A DNA stretch of 64,000 bases from Candidatus Binatus soli (GTDB lineage: Bacteria > Desulfobacterota > Binatia > Binatales > Binataceae). The position numbers and the translations under genes are program-made. Location of the stretch: positions 62,001 through 126,000 of the forward strand of contig DLMJ01000032.1 in NCBI GenBank assembly GCA_002479255.1. Direction: 5' to 3'. Numbering within the stretch: the stretch's first letter is position 1; each line of letters starts with the position of its first letter. Positions 51,521 to 60,268 of the stretch are shown piece by piece. The notes below the pieces were generated by a model, which saw nothing but the letters and a program-made list of their open reading frames with translations, did not search any database and had not been told where the DNA came from.

Positions 51521-51585
51521 GACACCCGGATAGAGCATCGCTGGCGCATGTTTTCTGCGTCGTGCGGCGCTGCTAAACTGCGTGC

Positions 51586-53616
51586 ATGCCAAATCGTGGT
51601 TCCGCATCGATAGCCGGCGCGCCGGAGACGCCGGACTGTTCCAAGCGGGCGCCTGAAGACGCTCCCGACGACCCCGACCAACGTAGCCGCGGCTTTTTCG
51701 AGCGACTCTTCGACCGCATCGTTCCGCCGACTGCGCTGGTGCGCTTTCTCGGTTACGTCCGGCCGCATCTATGGCTGGTGGCGGGCGGCTCCGTCATGGG
51801 CATCCTGAAATTCACGCTGCCGCTCGCGTTTCCGCTCGCCTTCAAATATGTCTTCGACGTTTTACTGGTTCCGCAGCCGCATCCGGAGCATTTGAACCAG
51901 ATGTTCGACCGATGGTGCAGCTCGCTTGCCGCGACGCTTCATCTCGGCGCGGGATCGGCAGCCAAGCTCGAAGCTTTGACCGCGGCGCTGTTCGCGCTGT
52001 TCCTGATTCAGGCGATTGCGACTTACTTCCGCAATTACTGGGCGAGCATGGCGGGTCATCGGCTGATCTTCGACCTGCGCTACGCGCTGTATCTGCACAT
52101 GCAGCGCCTGTCGCATTCGTTTTTCGATCGTACGGCTTCGGGCGCGGTAGTCTCGCGCTTCATTTCCGACATCTCGATGGCGCAGAATTTCGTCGGCTCC
52201 GCGATGATAAACATCTGGATGGACGGCGTGTCGCTGGGCTTCGTGATTTGGCTGTTGTTTTACCTCAACGTGCGGCTGGCGTGGATCTCGCTGATAGTCA
52301 TTCCGTTCTACGTCGCGGTGATCAGAATTCTCTCGCCGAGAATCAAGGAGACCAGTCACGACCTGCAGGAAGTGGTCGAGGAATTTTCCGGTGAGCTGCA
52401 GGAGCGCGTCGCCGGAATCTCGACGACGAAATCGTTTGCGCGCGAGGCGTACGAGGCGCGCCGGTTCCATCAGCGAACCACCGAGCTTTACGACCTGACG
52501 ATTGAGAGCGTGAAGCTTTCCTCGACCCATCAGATGTTCACCGAGTTCATCTCACGCGGCGCGCCCTTGATCGTGATCTGGGCGGGCGCGCTGATGATCA
52601 TGCACGGTCAGATGACGATTGGAACGGTGGTCGCGTTCTTTGCGTTTTTGGGCGCGCTGTACCTGCCGCTGCAGCGGTTCTCGGAATTGTCGATCATCGT
52701 GGCGACTGCGCTGGCCGCCATCGAGCGGATTTTCGCGTTTTTCGACGAGACGCCCGAGGTGCACGACGCGCCCGGTGCGCCGGCGCTTAAAGTGAAAAGC
52801 GGCATGGTCGAGATCGAGCATCTGCGCTTCGGCTACAAGCCGCTGGACGGCGGGCCGTTGCGCATCATTCTCGACGACGTGAACCTGGCCGTCCCCGCCG
52901 GGACCACGGTGGCGCTGGTTGGACGCTCGGGAGCAGGCAAGACCACGCTCGCCAGCCTGATTCCGCGCTTCTACGAACTGGCCGCAGGCCGAATTTTGAT
53001 CGACGGCACTGACATTTCGAGCGTTACGCTCAAGTCACTGCGCGATTCAATCGGGATTGTTCCGCAGGACGCGATCCTGTTCAGCGCGTCAATCCGCGAG
53101 AACGTGCAATATGGGCGCCCCGGCTCGCCCGACGCAAATGTTTGGCGCGCGCTCGAGCAGGCCAACATCCGCGACTTCGTCGATTCGATGCCCGGCAAGC
53201 TCGACACGATGATAGGCGAGGGGGGAGTGCGGCCTTCGACCGGTCAGCGTCAGCGCCTCGCGCTGGCGCGCGTCTTTCTGAAAGACCCGCCGATATTGAT
53301 TCTCGATGAAGCCACCTCCGGTCTCGATTCGGAAGTCGAAAACCTGATTCACGACGCCGTGCGCCGCCTGATGAAGGGGCGGACGTCCTTCCTGATTGCG
53401 CATCGGCTCGCCAGCGCGGTCGATGCCGATGTGATCGTCGCGCTCGATCGCGGGAAGATCGTTGAGGTCGGTTCGCATTCGGAGCTCGTGAAGCGCGCGG
53501 GCGTGTACTCGCAACTCTTCAACGAGCAGACTCGCAAGCTGCGCCTGACGCCCGACCACATCGCGCGCGTGGCCGGTTCGCTGAGTCCTGCGCCGGGGGG
53601 AGATCGCACCGATTAG
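51586..53616 (+). CDS. MsbA-like ABC exporter
   Basis: 676 residues. Six membrane helices follow a roughly 45-residue acidic cytoplasmic N-terminus. The membrane domain carries the HSFFDRTASGAVVSRFISDI coupling segment. The ATPase has GRSGAGKTT at 446-454, the signature RPSTGQRQRLALARVF (STGQ instead of SGGQ) and ILILDEATSGLDSE. This is the lipid/drug half-transporter family. It starts 65 bases after the beta subunit gene on the same strand and may export a product of the diiron enzyme, but a housekeeping lipid A-type role is just as possible. Confidence 0.88.
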   Translation: MPNRGSASIAGAPETPDCSKRAPEDAPDDPDQRSRGFFERLFDRIVPPTALVRFLGYVRPHLWLVAGGSVMGILKFTLPLAFPLAFKYVFDVLLVPQPHPEHLNQMFDRWCSSLAATLHLGAGSAAKLEALTAALFALFLIQAIATYFRNYWASMAGHRLIFDLRYALYLHMQRLSHSFFDRTASGAVVSRFISDISMAQNFVGSAMINIWMDGVSLGFVIWLLFYLNVRLAWISLIVIPFYVAVIRILSPRIKETSHDLQEVVEEFSGELQERVAGISTTKSFAREAYEARRFHQRTTELYDLTIESVKLSSTHQMFTEFISRGAPLIVIWAGALMIMHGQMTIGTVVAFFAFLGALYLPLQRFSELSIIVATALAAIERIFAFFDETPEVHDAPGAPALKVKSGMVEIEHLRFGYKPLDGGPLRIILDDVNLAVPAGTTVALVGRSGAGKTTLASLIPRFYELAAGRILIDGTDISSVTLKSLRDSIGIVPQDAILFSASIRENVQYGRPGSPDANVWRALEQANIRDFVDSMPGKLDTMIGEGGVRPSTGQRQRLALARVFLKDPPILILDEATSGLDSEVENLIHDAVRRLMKGRTSFLIAHRLASAVDADVIVALDRGKIVEVGSHSELVKRAGVYSQLFNEQTRKLRLTPDHIARVAGSLSPAPGGDRTD

Positions 53617-53650
53617 CGGAGGGCCGCAGACGGCGGGTTCGTCGAGGCGG

Positions 53651-53923
53651 CTATATTATTGAAATCAGGTAGAGGAACAGGGCAAAGAAGAGCGCCCCGA
53701 CGATCACGACCTCCGCGATCATTGCCGCCATGCTTCTGGCGGGAGCCAACGAGCGATCGTCAGTCTCATATTTGATCGTGATCGGCCCGATGCTCGGTTG
53801 CGTTGACGAACCAGACGTCGTCGGCAAATTGGTAATCGACAGCAGGCTGATCCGTTCCCCCGCCTCCTGAAGCCATTCTTCATAGTCGTCGGTGTTGGCG
53901 AACCGCTTGGTGAAAATAGCCAT
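53651..53923 (-). CDS. Small tail-anchored membrane protein
   Basis: 90 residues from ATG 53923 with AGGGG five bases upstream. The N-terminal part is soluble and acidic (TKRFANTDDYEEWLQEAGERI), and a single membrane segment ends the protein (MIAEVVIVGALFFALFLYLI). No signal peptide and no known domain. It is convergent with the ABC exporter gene. The clear ribosome-binding site and balanced composition support a real gene. Function unknown. Confidence 0.65.
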   Translation of the reverse strand: MAIFTKRFANTDDYEEWLQEAGERISLLSITNLPTTSGSSTQPSIGPITIKYETDDRSLAPARSMAAMIAEVVIVGALFFALFLYLISII

Positions 53924-54043
53924 TCTCACCCCTTGTTGACGCCGGCAGGCGCGTACAAGAGGAAATTAAGCATGACCGCGCGTTAAGTCAAATAGTGCGA
54001 TTTGCCAATTACGCATCTCTACGCGCGCCAATTGGCGTCTTTG

Positions 54044-55357
54044 CTATTGGTAAGGATAAAAGACGTAAAACAGAATCGACAGGCCGCATAGCAACCACAA
54101 TCCGGCGTGGACCTCGCTACGGCGTCCGGCGGCGAGCTTGACCAGTGGATAAAGAATCAGTCCAGCCGTGATTCCGATCCCGATGTTGTAGGTGAAACTC
54201 ATCAGGGCGATCACCGTGAAGGCGGGAATCAGTTCGGTGTAATCGTCGAAGTCGATTTTGACGACCGGCGCAACCATCATCGCGCCTACGACAATCAGCG
54301 CCGGCGCGTATGCGGCGGCCGGGATCGCGGCTACCAGGGGCGCGAAGAACAGCGACATCGCGAACAGAGCTGCGACCACCACGGCAGTCAGGCCAGTGCG
54401 TCCTCCGACCTGGACGCCGGCCGCGGATTCGATGTACGCGCCTGAGGTGGTGGTGCCCACCAGTCCCGCGAACATCGTGGCGATCGCGTCGGCAAGCATC
54501 GGGCGTTCGATCTGCGGCAACGTGCCGTCGGCGTCGAGAAATCCGGCGCGCGCGGAGACTCCGATTAGCGAACCCATCGTGTCGATCAACGCCATCACGA
54601 ATATCGTCAACAGTACGCCGAAAAATCCGACGCTCAACGCGCCTCGCAGATCGAGTTTCAGCATGATGGGCGCGGGATTCGGCGGCATGCTGACCCACGC
54701 CGACGGCGCCTTCGCGACACCCGCGACAAATGCAATGGCAGTCGAGATCAAAATCCCGAGCAGGATTGCGCCCGGCACGCGCCGGACCATCAGTACCGCG
54801 ATCAGCACGAAGCTGAGCACCGCGATCTCGGCCGACGGCGCCGCGAGGTTCCCCAGTCTCACCGGTGCGCCTGCCACGCCAATCGCGACGATTCCCGATT
54901 CGTTGAGTCCGATGAAGCTGAGGAACAGTCCGATTCCCACTCCGAAGCTGTAGCAAAGGCCCGGCGGGAGCGCTTCGACCATCCATTGCCGTACGCGCGC
55001 TACGGTCAACAGCGCGAACATCACGCCCGCCAGGAACACGGCAGCCATCGCGGTTTGCCAACTGTAGCCAAGCACCTTCACGACCGTGTATGCGACGAAC
55101 GCGTTCTCGCCCATGTACGGCGCGATCGCGAACGGACGATTGGCGTACAGGCCCATCACGAGCGTTCCGACCACCGCCGTCATCACGGTCGCCACCATCG
55201 AAGGTCCTTCGGGGATGCCCGCGGCTTTCAGAATGGCCGGATTGACCGCGATTATGTACGACATCGTGACGAACGTGGTGACGCCCGCCAGCACCTCGCG
55301 TCGAAACGTGGTGCCTGCAAGTTCCAACCCGAAGTAATTTGCTATTCGCGATTGCAA
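54044..55357 (-). CDS. NCS2-family purine permease (AzgA/PbuG type)
   Basis: About 437 residues with 12-14 membrane segments. GTTFRREVLAGVTTFVTMSYIIAVNP, YMGENAFVAYTVV and TTSGAYIESAAGVQVGGRTG are the signature segments of AzgA-like adenine/guanine/hypoxanthine:proton symporters, including the TSG motif near the substrate. The TTG at 55357 gives the usual N-terminus; a GTG at 55420 would add 21 unlikely residues. It is divergently arranged with the ROK kinase gene. Confidence 0.9.
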   Translation of the reverse strand: MQSRIANYFGLELAGTTFRREVLAGVTTFVTMSYIIAVNPAILKAAGIPEGPSMVATVMTAVVGTLVMGLYANRPFAIAPYMGENAFVAYTVVKVLGYSWQTAMAAVFLAGVMFALLTVARVRQWMVEALPPGLCYSFGVGIGLFLSFIGLNESGIVAIGVAGAPVRLGNLAAPSAEIAVLSFVLIAVLMVRRVPGAILLGILISTAIAFVAGVAKAPSAWVSMPPNPAPIMLKLDLRGALSVGFFGVLLTIFVMALIDTMGSLIGVSARAGFLDADGTLPQIERPMLADAIATMFAGLVGTTTSGAYIESAAGVQVGGRTGLTAVVVAALFAMSLFFAPLVAAIPAAAYAPALIVVGAMMVAPVVKIDFDDYTELIPAFTVIALMSFTYNIGIGITAGLILYPLVKLAAGRRSEVHAGLWLLCGLSILFYVFYPYQ

Positions 55358-55528
55358 AAAAACGCGTCCCCGGCCGATCCGCGAGCCCTGAATTAACACG
55401 TCGCGACAAGCACATGCCACAAGAATGCGTGTAAATGCGGTTTGGTATATAACGAACGAATCGCGAGCTGCGATTCACGCCCGCATTGTCGCCGGCCGTC
55501 AATCCTGGCGCACGTCAAGAGTGGAAAA

Positions 55529-56317
55529 ATGAAAGAAGAACTGCCTGCGAAGGCTCCGGAAGCAAGACCAATCGCGAAGCGGCCGGCGACCGTGAAGCCG
55601 CCGGCGCTCAAATCGACAACCACTCTTGCGGTGGACGTTGGCGGGACTGGAATCAAGGCCGCCGCGCTCGACGAAAAAGGCAAGCTGATAACCGAGCGGC
55701 AAAAGATCAAGACGCCGCGTAACGCGACGCCGAAAAAGCTGATCGCGATTATCGCAGAGCTCGCCGGGATGGCCGGGGCGTTCGACCGGGCGTCGGTGGG
55801 ATTTCCGGGCGTGGTCAAAGATGGCGTCGTTTACACCGCGCCGAATCTGGGCAAAGGATGGAACAACTTCCCGCTCGAGGCTGCGCTGAAGAAGAAACTC
55901 AAGCGGCCTGTACGAGTCGCCAATGACGCCGACGTGCAGGGCCTGGGCTGCGTGACCGGCCACGGCGACGAACTGGTGATCACACTCGGGACCGGGTTCG
56001 GATCGGTGCTGTTCGTTGACGGGCGCCGGATGCATCTCGAGCTGGGGCATCATCCGTTCCGCAACGGTAAGACCTACGAAGACGAGCTCGGCAATCGGGC
56101 GTTCGTGAAGAAGGGCAAAAAGAAGTGGAACAAACACCTGCGCGAAGCGATTGACGAGATGGCGAAGATGTTCAACTACGACAGGCTTTACCTCGGTGGC
56201 GGCAATGCGGCGGCTATCAACTTCAAGTTGCCGCCCAACGTCAAGGTAGTGAGCAATACGGAGGGCCTGCTCGGCGGTATCAAGCTGTGGCAGTATGAAG
56301 CTGTCGCGAAAAAGTGA
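55529..56317 (+). CDS. ROK-family sugar kinase, probably polyphosphate glucokinase
   Basis: 262 residues from ATG 55529. VDVGGTGIKAAAL at 35-47 binds phosphate; VANDADVQGLG holds the catalytic Asp; VITLGTGFGSVLF is the second phosphate loop; YLGGGNAAAINF closes the site. The short length and the Lys-rich tract (VKKGKKKWNKHL) are typical of polyphosphate/ATP-glucokinases, whose basic patch holds polyphosphate. It phosphorylates glucose. A tRNA-Ser fragment begins 10 bases after its stop. Confidence 0.87.
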   Translation: MKEELPAKAPEARPIAKRPATVKPPALKSTTTLAVDVGGTGIKAAALDEKGKLITERQKIKTPRNATPKKLIAIIAELAGMAGAFDRASVGFPGVVKDGVVYTAPNLGKGWNNFPLEAALKKKLKRPVRVANDADVQGLGCVTGHGDELVITLGTGFGSVLFVDGRRMHLELGHHPFRNGKTYEDELGNRAFVKKGKKKWNKHLREAIDEMAKMFNYDRLYLGGGNAAAINFKLPPNVKVVSNTEGLLGGIKLWQYEAVAKK

Positions 56318-56326
56318 TTTTCGAAT

Positions 56327-56364
56327 GGAGGGTGGCCGAGTGGTTGAAGGCGCTGGCCTTGAAA
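56327..56364 (+). pseudogene. tRNA-Ser(TGA), 5' half only
   Basis: GGAGGGTGGCCGAGTGGTTG, then AAGGCGCTGGCCTTGAAA, is the beginning of a tRNA-Ser gene through the anticodon loop CTTGAAA (anticodon TGA). After it the sequence should pair with CTGGC but reads TCACG. No variable arm, T-arm (GGTTCGAATC) or 3' acceptor strand follows within the next 120 bases. The break lies exactly at the 3' side of the anticodon loop, a favoured crossover point of tyrosine integrases. Confidence 0.8.
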
Positions 56365-56426
56365 TCACGTTCTGCGCAGTATAACAAGTGATCTAAGGCT
56401 CGGTATCTAGCGAGAACGCGGACTTT

Positions 56427-56457
56427 TTGACTGCCACAGCCCTAGTCTTGCTATATC
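56427..56457 (+). promoter_or_regulatory. Possible promoter of the cytochrome operon
   Basis: TTGACT (56427-56432) and TATATC (56452-56457) with a 19-base spacer lie 24 bases before the cytochrome start codon. The -35 is good; the -10 and spacing are poor. The AT-rich context fits a promoter, but proof is lacking. Confidence 0.3.
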
Positions 56458-56480
56458 CACGATGATAATCTAATCCGCCG

Positions 56481-57545
56481 ATGAGCTTAAGATTAGCAAT
56501 TTTAATGACGTTGGCCGGCGCCCTGATTTCCCTCACAGGAGTGCAGGCTGCGGGTACCGCATCAGATCCTCCTTCCATCGCCTCCTGCATGACTTGTCAC
56601 GACGATCCGAAGTTTGTGCACAAGCTGGGCGACGGCAAGAAGATCTCGCTTTTCATCGACCAACACGCTTTCGCCCATTCCGTCCACGGGGGGAAGCTCG
56701 TCTGCACCGACTGTCACACCGATATGGTCGAATCTCCGCACGATACGAAGCATTTCCCGAACCGGCTCGCGATGCGCTTGGCGTATTACGAGATGTGCAA
56801 GCGATGCCATTTCCCGGAGTACAGCAGGCTGCTCGACGGCGTTCACTACGCCAAACTCGCCAAGGGCGACCAAAATGCGCCGACCTGCGTCGATTGTCAC
56901 GGCTCGCACGCGATGACGCGGCCGGCCCGGCCACGCGCCCTGATTTCGCGCACATGCGCCCAGTGCCACACGGCGATCGCCGCCGCCTACGTCCGAAGCG
57001 TCCATGGCAAGGCGCTGCTCGAAGAAGACAACCACGATGTGCCGGTCTGCACCGACTGTCATCATCCGCACGACAATTCCAATCCGCGTGCGGCGTCGTG
57101 GCATTTGGCCATCCCGCAGTTGTGCGCTCGATGTCATACCAACAAGCAGATGATGGCGAAATACCGGATATCGACCGACGTGCTTACGACCTACCTGGCC
57201 GACTTCCACGGGGTGACGGCCTCGATCGAGCGCTCCGAGAAGGCGGACCCGCGCGCGTTCACCGCAACCTGCACGGATTGTCACGGCATACATGACATCG
57301 CGCGGGTCAACGACCGGAGCTCGCCGGTGATAAAGGCGAACCTGCTCGCGACCTGCCGCCGATGCCATCGCGCGGCCGGTCCCAACTTTCCTTCGGCGTG
57401 GATTGGACATTACGAGCCGAGCCTGCGCCATGCCCCGTTGGTGTACGCAGTCAGCGTCTTTTACATGATATTCATCCCGTTCGTGATCGGCGGATTGGTG
57501 CTTCAGATTCTGCTGCATCTGTGGCGGGTAGTGGTGAACCGATGA
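56481..57545 (+). CDS. Nonahaem c-type cytochrome with C-terminal membrane anchor
   Basis: 354 residues. Signal peptide (AILMTLAGALISLTGVQA), then nine CxxCH haem sites: CMTCH, CTDCH, CKRCH, CVDCH, CAQCH, CTDCH, CARCH, CTDCH, CRRCH. A single membrane helix near the C-terminus (YMIFIPFVIGGLVLQILLHL) anchors it in the inner membrane facing the periplasm. Its stop overlaps the start of a cytochrome b gene (ATGA), so the two form a quinone-linked electron-transfer complex. The partner acceptor is not encoded nearby. I cannot assign it to nitrite, sulphur or metal reduction. Confidence 0.92.
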   Translation: MSLRLAILMTLAGALISLTGVQAAGTASDPPSIASCMTCHDDPKFVHKLGDGKKISLFIDQHAFAHSVHGGKLVCTDCHTDMVESPHDTKHFPNRLAMRLAYYEMCKRCHFPEYSRLLDGVHYAKLAKGDQNAPTCVDCHGSHAMTRPARPRALISRTCAQCHTAIAAAYVRSVHGKALLEEDNHDVPVCTDCHHPHDNSNPRAASWHLAIPQLCARCHTNKQMMAKYRISTDVLTTYLADFHGVTASIERSEKADPRAFTATCTDCHGIHDIARVNDRSSPVIKANLLATCRRCHRAAGPNFPSAWIGHYEPSLRHAPLVYAVSVFYMIFIPFVIGGLVLQILLHLWRVVVNR

Positions 57546-58243
57546 ACGAGTATGTAATCAGGTTTTCCGTTGAGCGGCGGATCGAGCACGCCTGCGTGAT
57601 GCTGCTGTTTCTGGTGCTGGCGGTGAGCGGCTTCGCGCAGAAATTTTTCGAGGCGCAATGGGCGCAGTGGCTGATCGCGGCGATGGGAGGCCTCCAAAAC
57701 GTGCGATGGGTTCACCGGGGTGCAGGAATCCTGTTTGCGGCGGTCGTTGTCGGCCACCTGGCGTGGGCCCTGTACCTGGTGGCCTCCCGCCGGTCGAAGC
57801 CTTCGATCGTTCCGACCCGCAAGGACTTTAGCGACGCGGTGATGATGATCCGTTACTACTTGCGGCTCTCCGACGAGCAGGCTCAATTCGACCGTTATGA
57901 CTACCGGCAGAAGTTTGAGTACTGGGGAATGGTGCTGGGCTCGATGCTGATGATCATGACCGGGTTCATGCTCTACCTTCCCGTGCTGACAACGCGCCTC
58001 CTGCCCGGCGAGTTCATCCCGGCGGCACGAATCGCGCATAGCAATGAGGGGCTGCTGGCCTTTCTGGTCGTGATCACCTGGCATATCTACAACGCTCATT
58101 TATCGCCGGACGTATTTCCGTTTGACGTTGGCATTTTCACCGGAAAGGTGACCCGTGAGCGCATGGAAAAGGAACATCCGATCGAGTACGACCGAATGCG
58201 CGCCGATGCAAAGCAAGAGCGCGACGCGCACCCTGAAGCTTGA
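57542..58243 (+). CDS. Membrane cytochrome b subunit (b561/FdnI-like)
   Basis: 233 residues with four membrane helices: HACVMLLFLVLAVSGFAQKF, GILFAAVVVGHLAWALYLV, GMVLGSMLMIMTGFMLYLPV and AFLVVITWHIYNAHLSPD. Histidines in the first, second and fourth helices (HACV, GHLAW, WHIYNAH) are placed to bind two b-type haems as in formate dehydrogenase gamma subunits and related quinol oxidoreductases. It couples the quinone pool to the nonahaem cytochrome encoded by the overlapping upstream gene. Confidence 0.9.
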   Translation: MNEYVIRFSVERRIEHACVMLLFLVLAVSGFAQKFFEAQWAQWLIAAMGGLQNVRWVHRGAGILFAAVVVGHLAWALYLVASRRSKPSIVPTRKDFSDAVMMIRYYLRLSDEQAQFDRYDYRQKFEYWGMVLGSMLMIMTGFMLYLPVLTTRLLPGEFIPAARIAHSNEGLLAFLVVITWHIYNAHLSPDVFPFDVGIFTGKVTRERMEKEHPIEYDRMRADAKQERDAHPEA

Positions 58244-58353
58244 GCACGGCGCGCGGGCGGGCGCTGCGGGTACGTCCCAACCTCGCACGCGCAGTCGTTT
58301 AGCCGGTCACCCTGCGACGGACGGCGCCGCCCGGACGGTGGGCGGATGGAACA

Positions 58354-60222
58354 ATGGCAACGGTCGCTGCTAAGCAGAGTGCGCGGCGCGGTCTTCGCAC
58401 ACGGATCGTGCTCCTGACGATGGCCGGGACGCTCGGCCCGATCGCATTGCTGGGCTCGCTGAGTTGGTCAAGCGTGCACTCGCTGGAAAACCAGGTGCTG
58501 GCCGAGCGCCAACATCTGGCTATCAGCATGGCCGCACATGTTGATTCGGTGGTGAATTCGCAACTCGAGCTGCTCGAGGCGATCTCGCCCGCACTGGGAG
58601 TCGGCGTGGCCGGCGATCCGACCGTTGCGCACGGCGCGCTCAGAGAGGCCTATCTTCGCTCCCGCCTCCTGTCCCAGGTGTTCTTGCTCGGCAGCACCGG
58701 CCGGCTCGTCGAAGCGGAACCCGTCGAGGGCCCCGGCCTCGATCCGTCGTTGAAGGAACTTCCCGCCGTCAGGGAAGCGCTCGAAAAGGGTGTGCCGGAA
58801 GTCTCGGCGCTCTCGACGGGCCCAGCCGGTGCCCATCGGCTCTTTCTCCTGATACCGGTCAGGAACCTGCAGAGCCAGGTGGCCGGCCTGGTGGGTGGGG
58901 AGATTCTCCCGGAAAGCCCGGGCTTTCGCGCGCTGCTGAACTTCGTACCGCTGGATACGGGCGAGACCGTCGACCTGGTGGATCAGAACGGTATCGTCAT
59001 CGCTAGCACGGCGGCCACGCGGCTTTATACCGAGAGCGACCATCGTCATTCTCTCGAGGCGCTCATCAAGCAGCAGAGGCAGATGTCCGGCACTTGTCAC
59101 GGATGTCACGAGAGCGGCCCAGTCAACGTCCGGGTGGACGAGGTGATGGCGTTTGCGCCGCTGTCGCCGCGGACGCCATGGGGAATAAATATCCGTCAAC
59201 CCGAGAAGCGGGCGTTTTCCACAGCGGTGGCCCTGCGGTGGAAGATTCTCGCGGGGGCCCCCGCACTCGTTCTGCTGTCGCTGATGTTCGCTCTCGGCGC
59301 CGCCGCCAGTATCACCGCGCCGCTGTCGCTGCTGACTAGGACGGCCGGGCGGATCGCCGCCGGCGAGCTCAAGACCCCGATTCCCGAACTCGGCGCGGAC
59401 GAGGTCGGACAGCTCGGTGCGGCGCTCGAGCAGATGCGGGTCGCGCTCAGGCAATCGCTGGAGGATGTGGCGGGCGCTCGCGACCAGCTCGAGTTGCGGG
59501 TCAAGGAACGGACGCGGGAGATCAACCGGCTCTACCAGGAACTCAGGCAGCGCGATGAACTCAGGGCCAAGCTCTTGCAAAAGCTCATCAGCGCCCAGGA
59601 AGAGGAGCGCCGGCGGATCGCGCGCGAGCTCCACGACGAGACCAGCCAGCTTGTTGGCGCGCTCGCACTCGGGCTCGACACCGCGATGGCGACGCTGCCA
59701 CATGGGGCTTCGACCGATCGCCTGCAGGAAGTAAGAGCGCTCGCTATCAAGACGCTCGACGGGATTCACCGGATGAGCTTTGACCTGCGGCCCTCGATGC
59801 TCGACGATCTCGGACTTTTTCCTGCGATCAGATGGTACGCCGAACGCGACTTGAAGCGGCGCGGAGTCTCGGTCCGTTGCGAATTCGATGAGGCCAACGG
59901 ACGCCTTCCCCCGGAGGTCGAGACCGCCCTCTTTCGGGCAGTTCAGGAAGCGATCACTAATATTGTAAAGCACGCGCAGGCCAAAACCGTGCTCATCCAG
60001 TGCGTGCTCGGGCCGCGGGCGGTTACCGTGGAGATCGAAGACGACGGCGACGGCTTCGATCCGGAGAGCATTTCCGCTACCGCAGTCGACGGACGTGGGC
60101 TTGGACTGGCCGGTATCAGGGAAAGGGTCGAGCTACTGGGCGGCAGCGCAGTTATCGAGTCCGCGCCGGGCCAAGGCGCCAGGGTTGTACTGACCGTGCC
60201 ACTTGTGGCTGATCATGACTAA
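58354..60222 (+). CDS. NarX/HisKA_3-type sensor histidine kinase with a c-haem motif in the sensor
   Basis: 622 residues. A membrane helix near 20-40, a periplasmic sensor of about 260 residues, a second helix near 292-312, HAMP (to about 370), a coiled coil, a HisKA_3 domain with ARELHDETSQL (His427) and an HATPase (DDGDGFDP, GLGLAGIRERV). Inside the sensor is CHGCH (C248, C251, H252), a haem c binding site in a periplasmic position. It is 110 bases after the cytochrome b gene, so it probably senses redox state and controls the cytochromes through the downstream NarL-type regulator. Confidence 0.92.
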   Translation: MATVAAKQSARRGLRTRIVLLTMAGTLGPIALLGSLSWSSVHSLENQVLAERQHLAISMAAHVDSVVNSQLELLEAISPALGVGVAGDPTVAHGALREAYLRSRLLSQVFLLGSTGRLVEAEPVEGPGLDPSLKELPAVREALEKGVPEVSALSTGPAGAHRLFLLIPVRNLQSQVAGLVGGEILPESPGFRALLNFVPLDTGETVDLVDQNGIVIASTAATRLYTESDHRHSLEALIKQQRQMSGTCHGCHESGPVNVRVDEVMAFAPLSPRTPWGINIRQPEKRAFSTAVALRWKILAGAPALVLLSLMFALGAAASITAPLSLLTRTAGRIAAGELKTPIPELGADEVGQLGAALEQMRVALRQSLEDVAGARDQLELRVKERTREINRLYQELRQRDELRAKLLQKLISAQEEERRRIARELHDETSQLVGALALGLDTAMATLPHGASTDRLQEVRALAIKTLDGIHRMSFDLRPSMLDDLGLFPAIRWYAERDLKRRGVSVRCEFDEANGRLPPEVETALFRAVQEAITNIVKHAQAKTVLIQCVLGPRAVTVEIEDDGDGFDPESISATAVDGRGLGLAGIRERVELLGGSAVIESAPGQGARVVLTVPLVADHD

Positions 60223-60268
60223 GGCACCAGGGTTATACTGACCGTGCCACTGGTGGCTGATCATGACT
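60173..60268 (+). repeat. 48-bp perfect-length tandem duplication at the kinase/regulator junction
   Basis: Bases 60173-60220 and 60221-60268 are the same 48-bp unit with three substitutions. The unit contains the 3' end of the kinase gene plus its stop codon and the ATG of the regulator (GATCATGACTAAG). The first copy supplies the kinase stop; the second supplies the regulator start at 60263. Confidence 0.92.

Noticed and set aside
54117..55502. Alternative 461-codon minus-strand frame over the purine permease
   Set aside because: It is frame-shifted relative to the true permease and rich in Arg/Gly/Asp without membrane helices.
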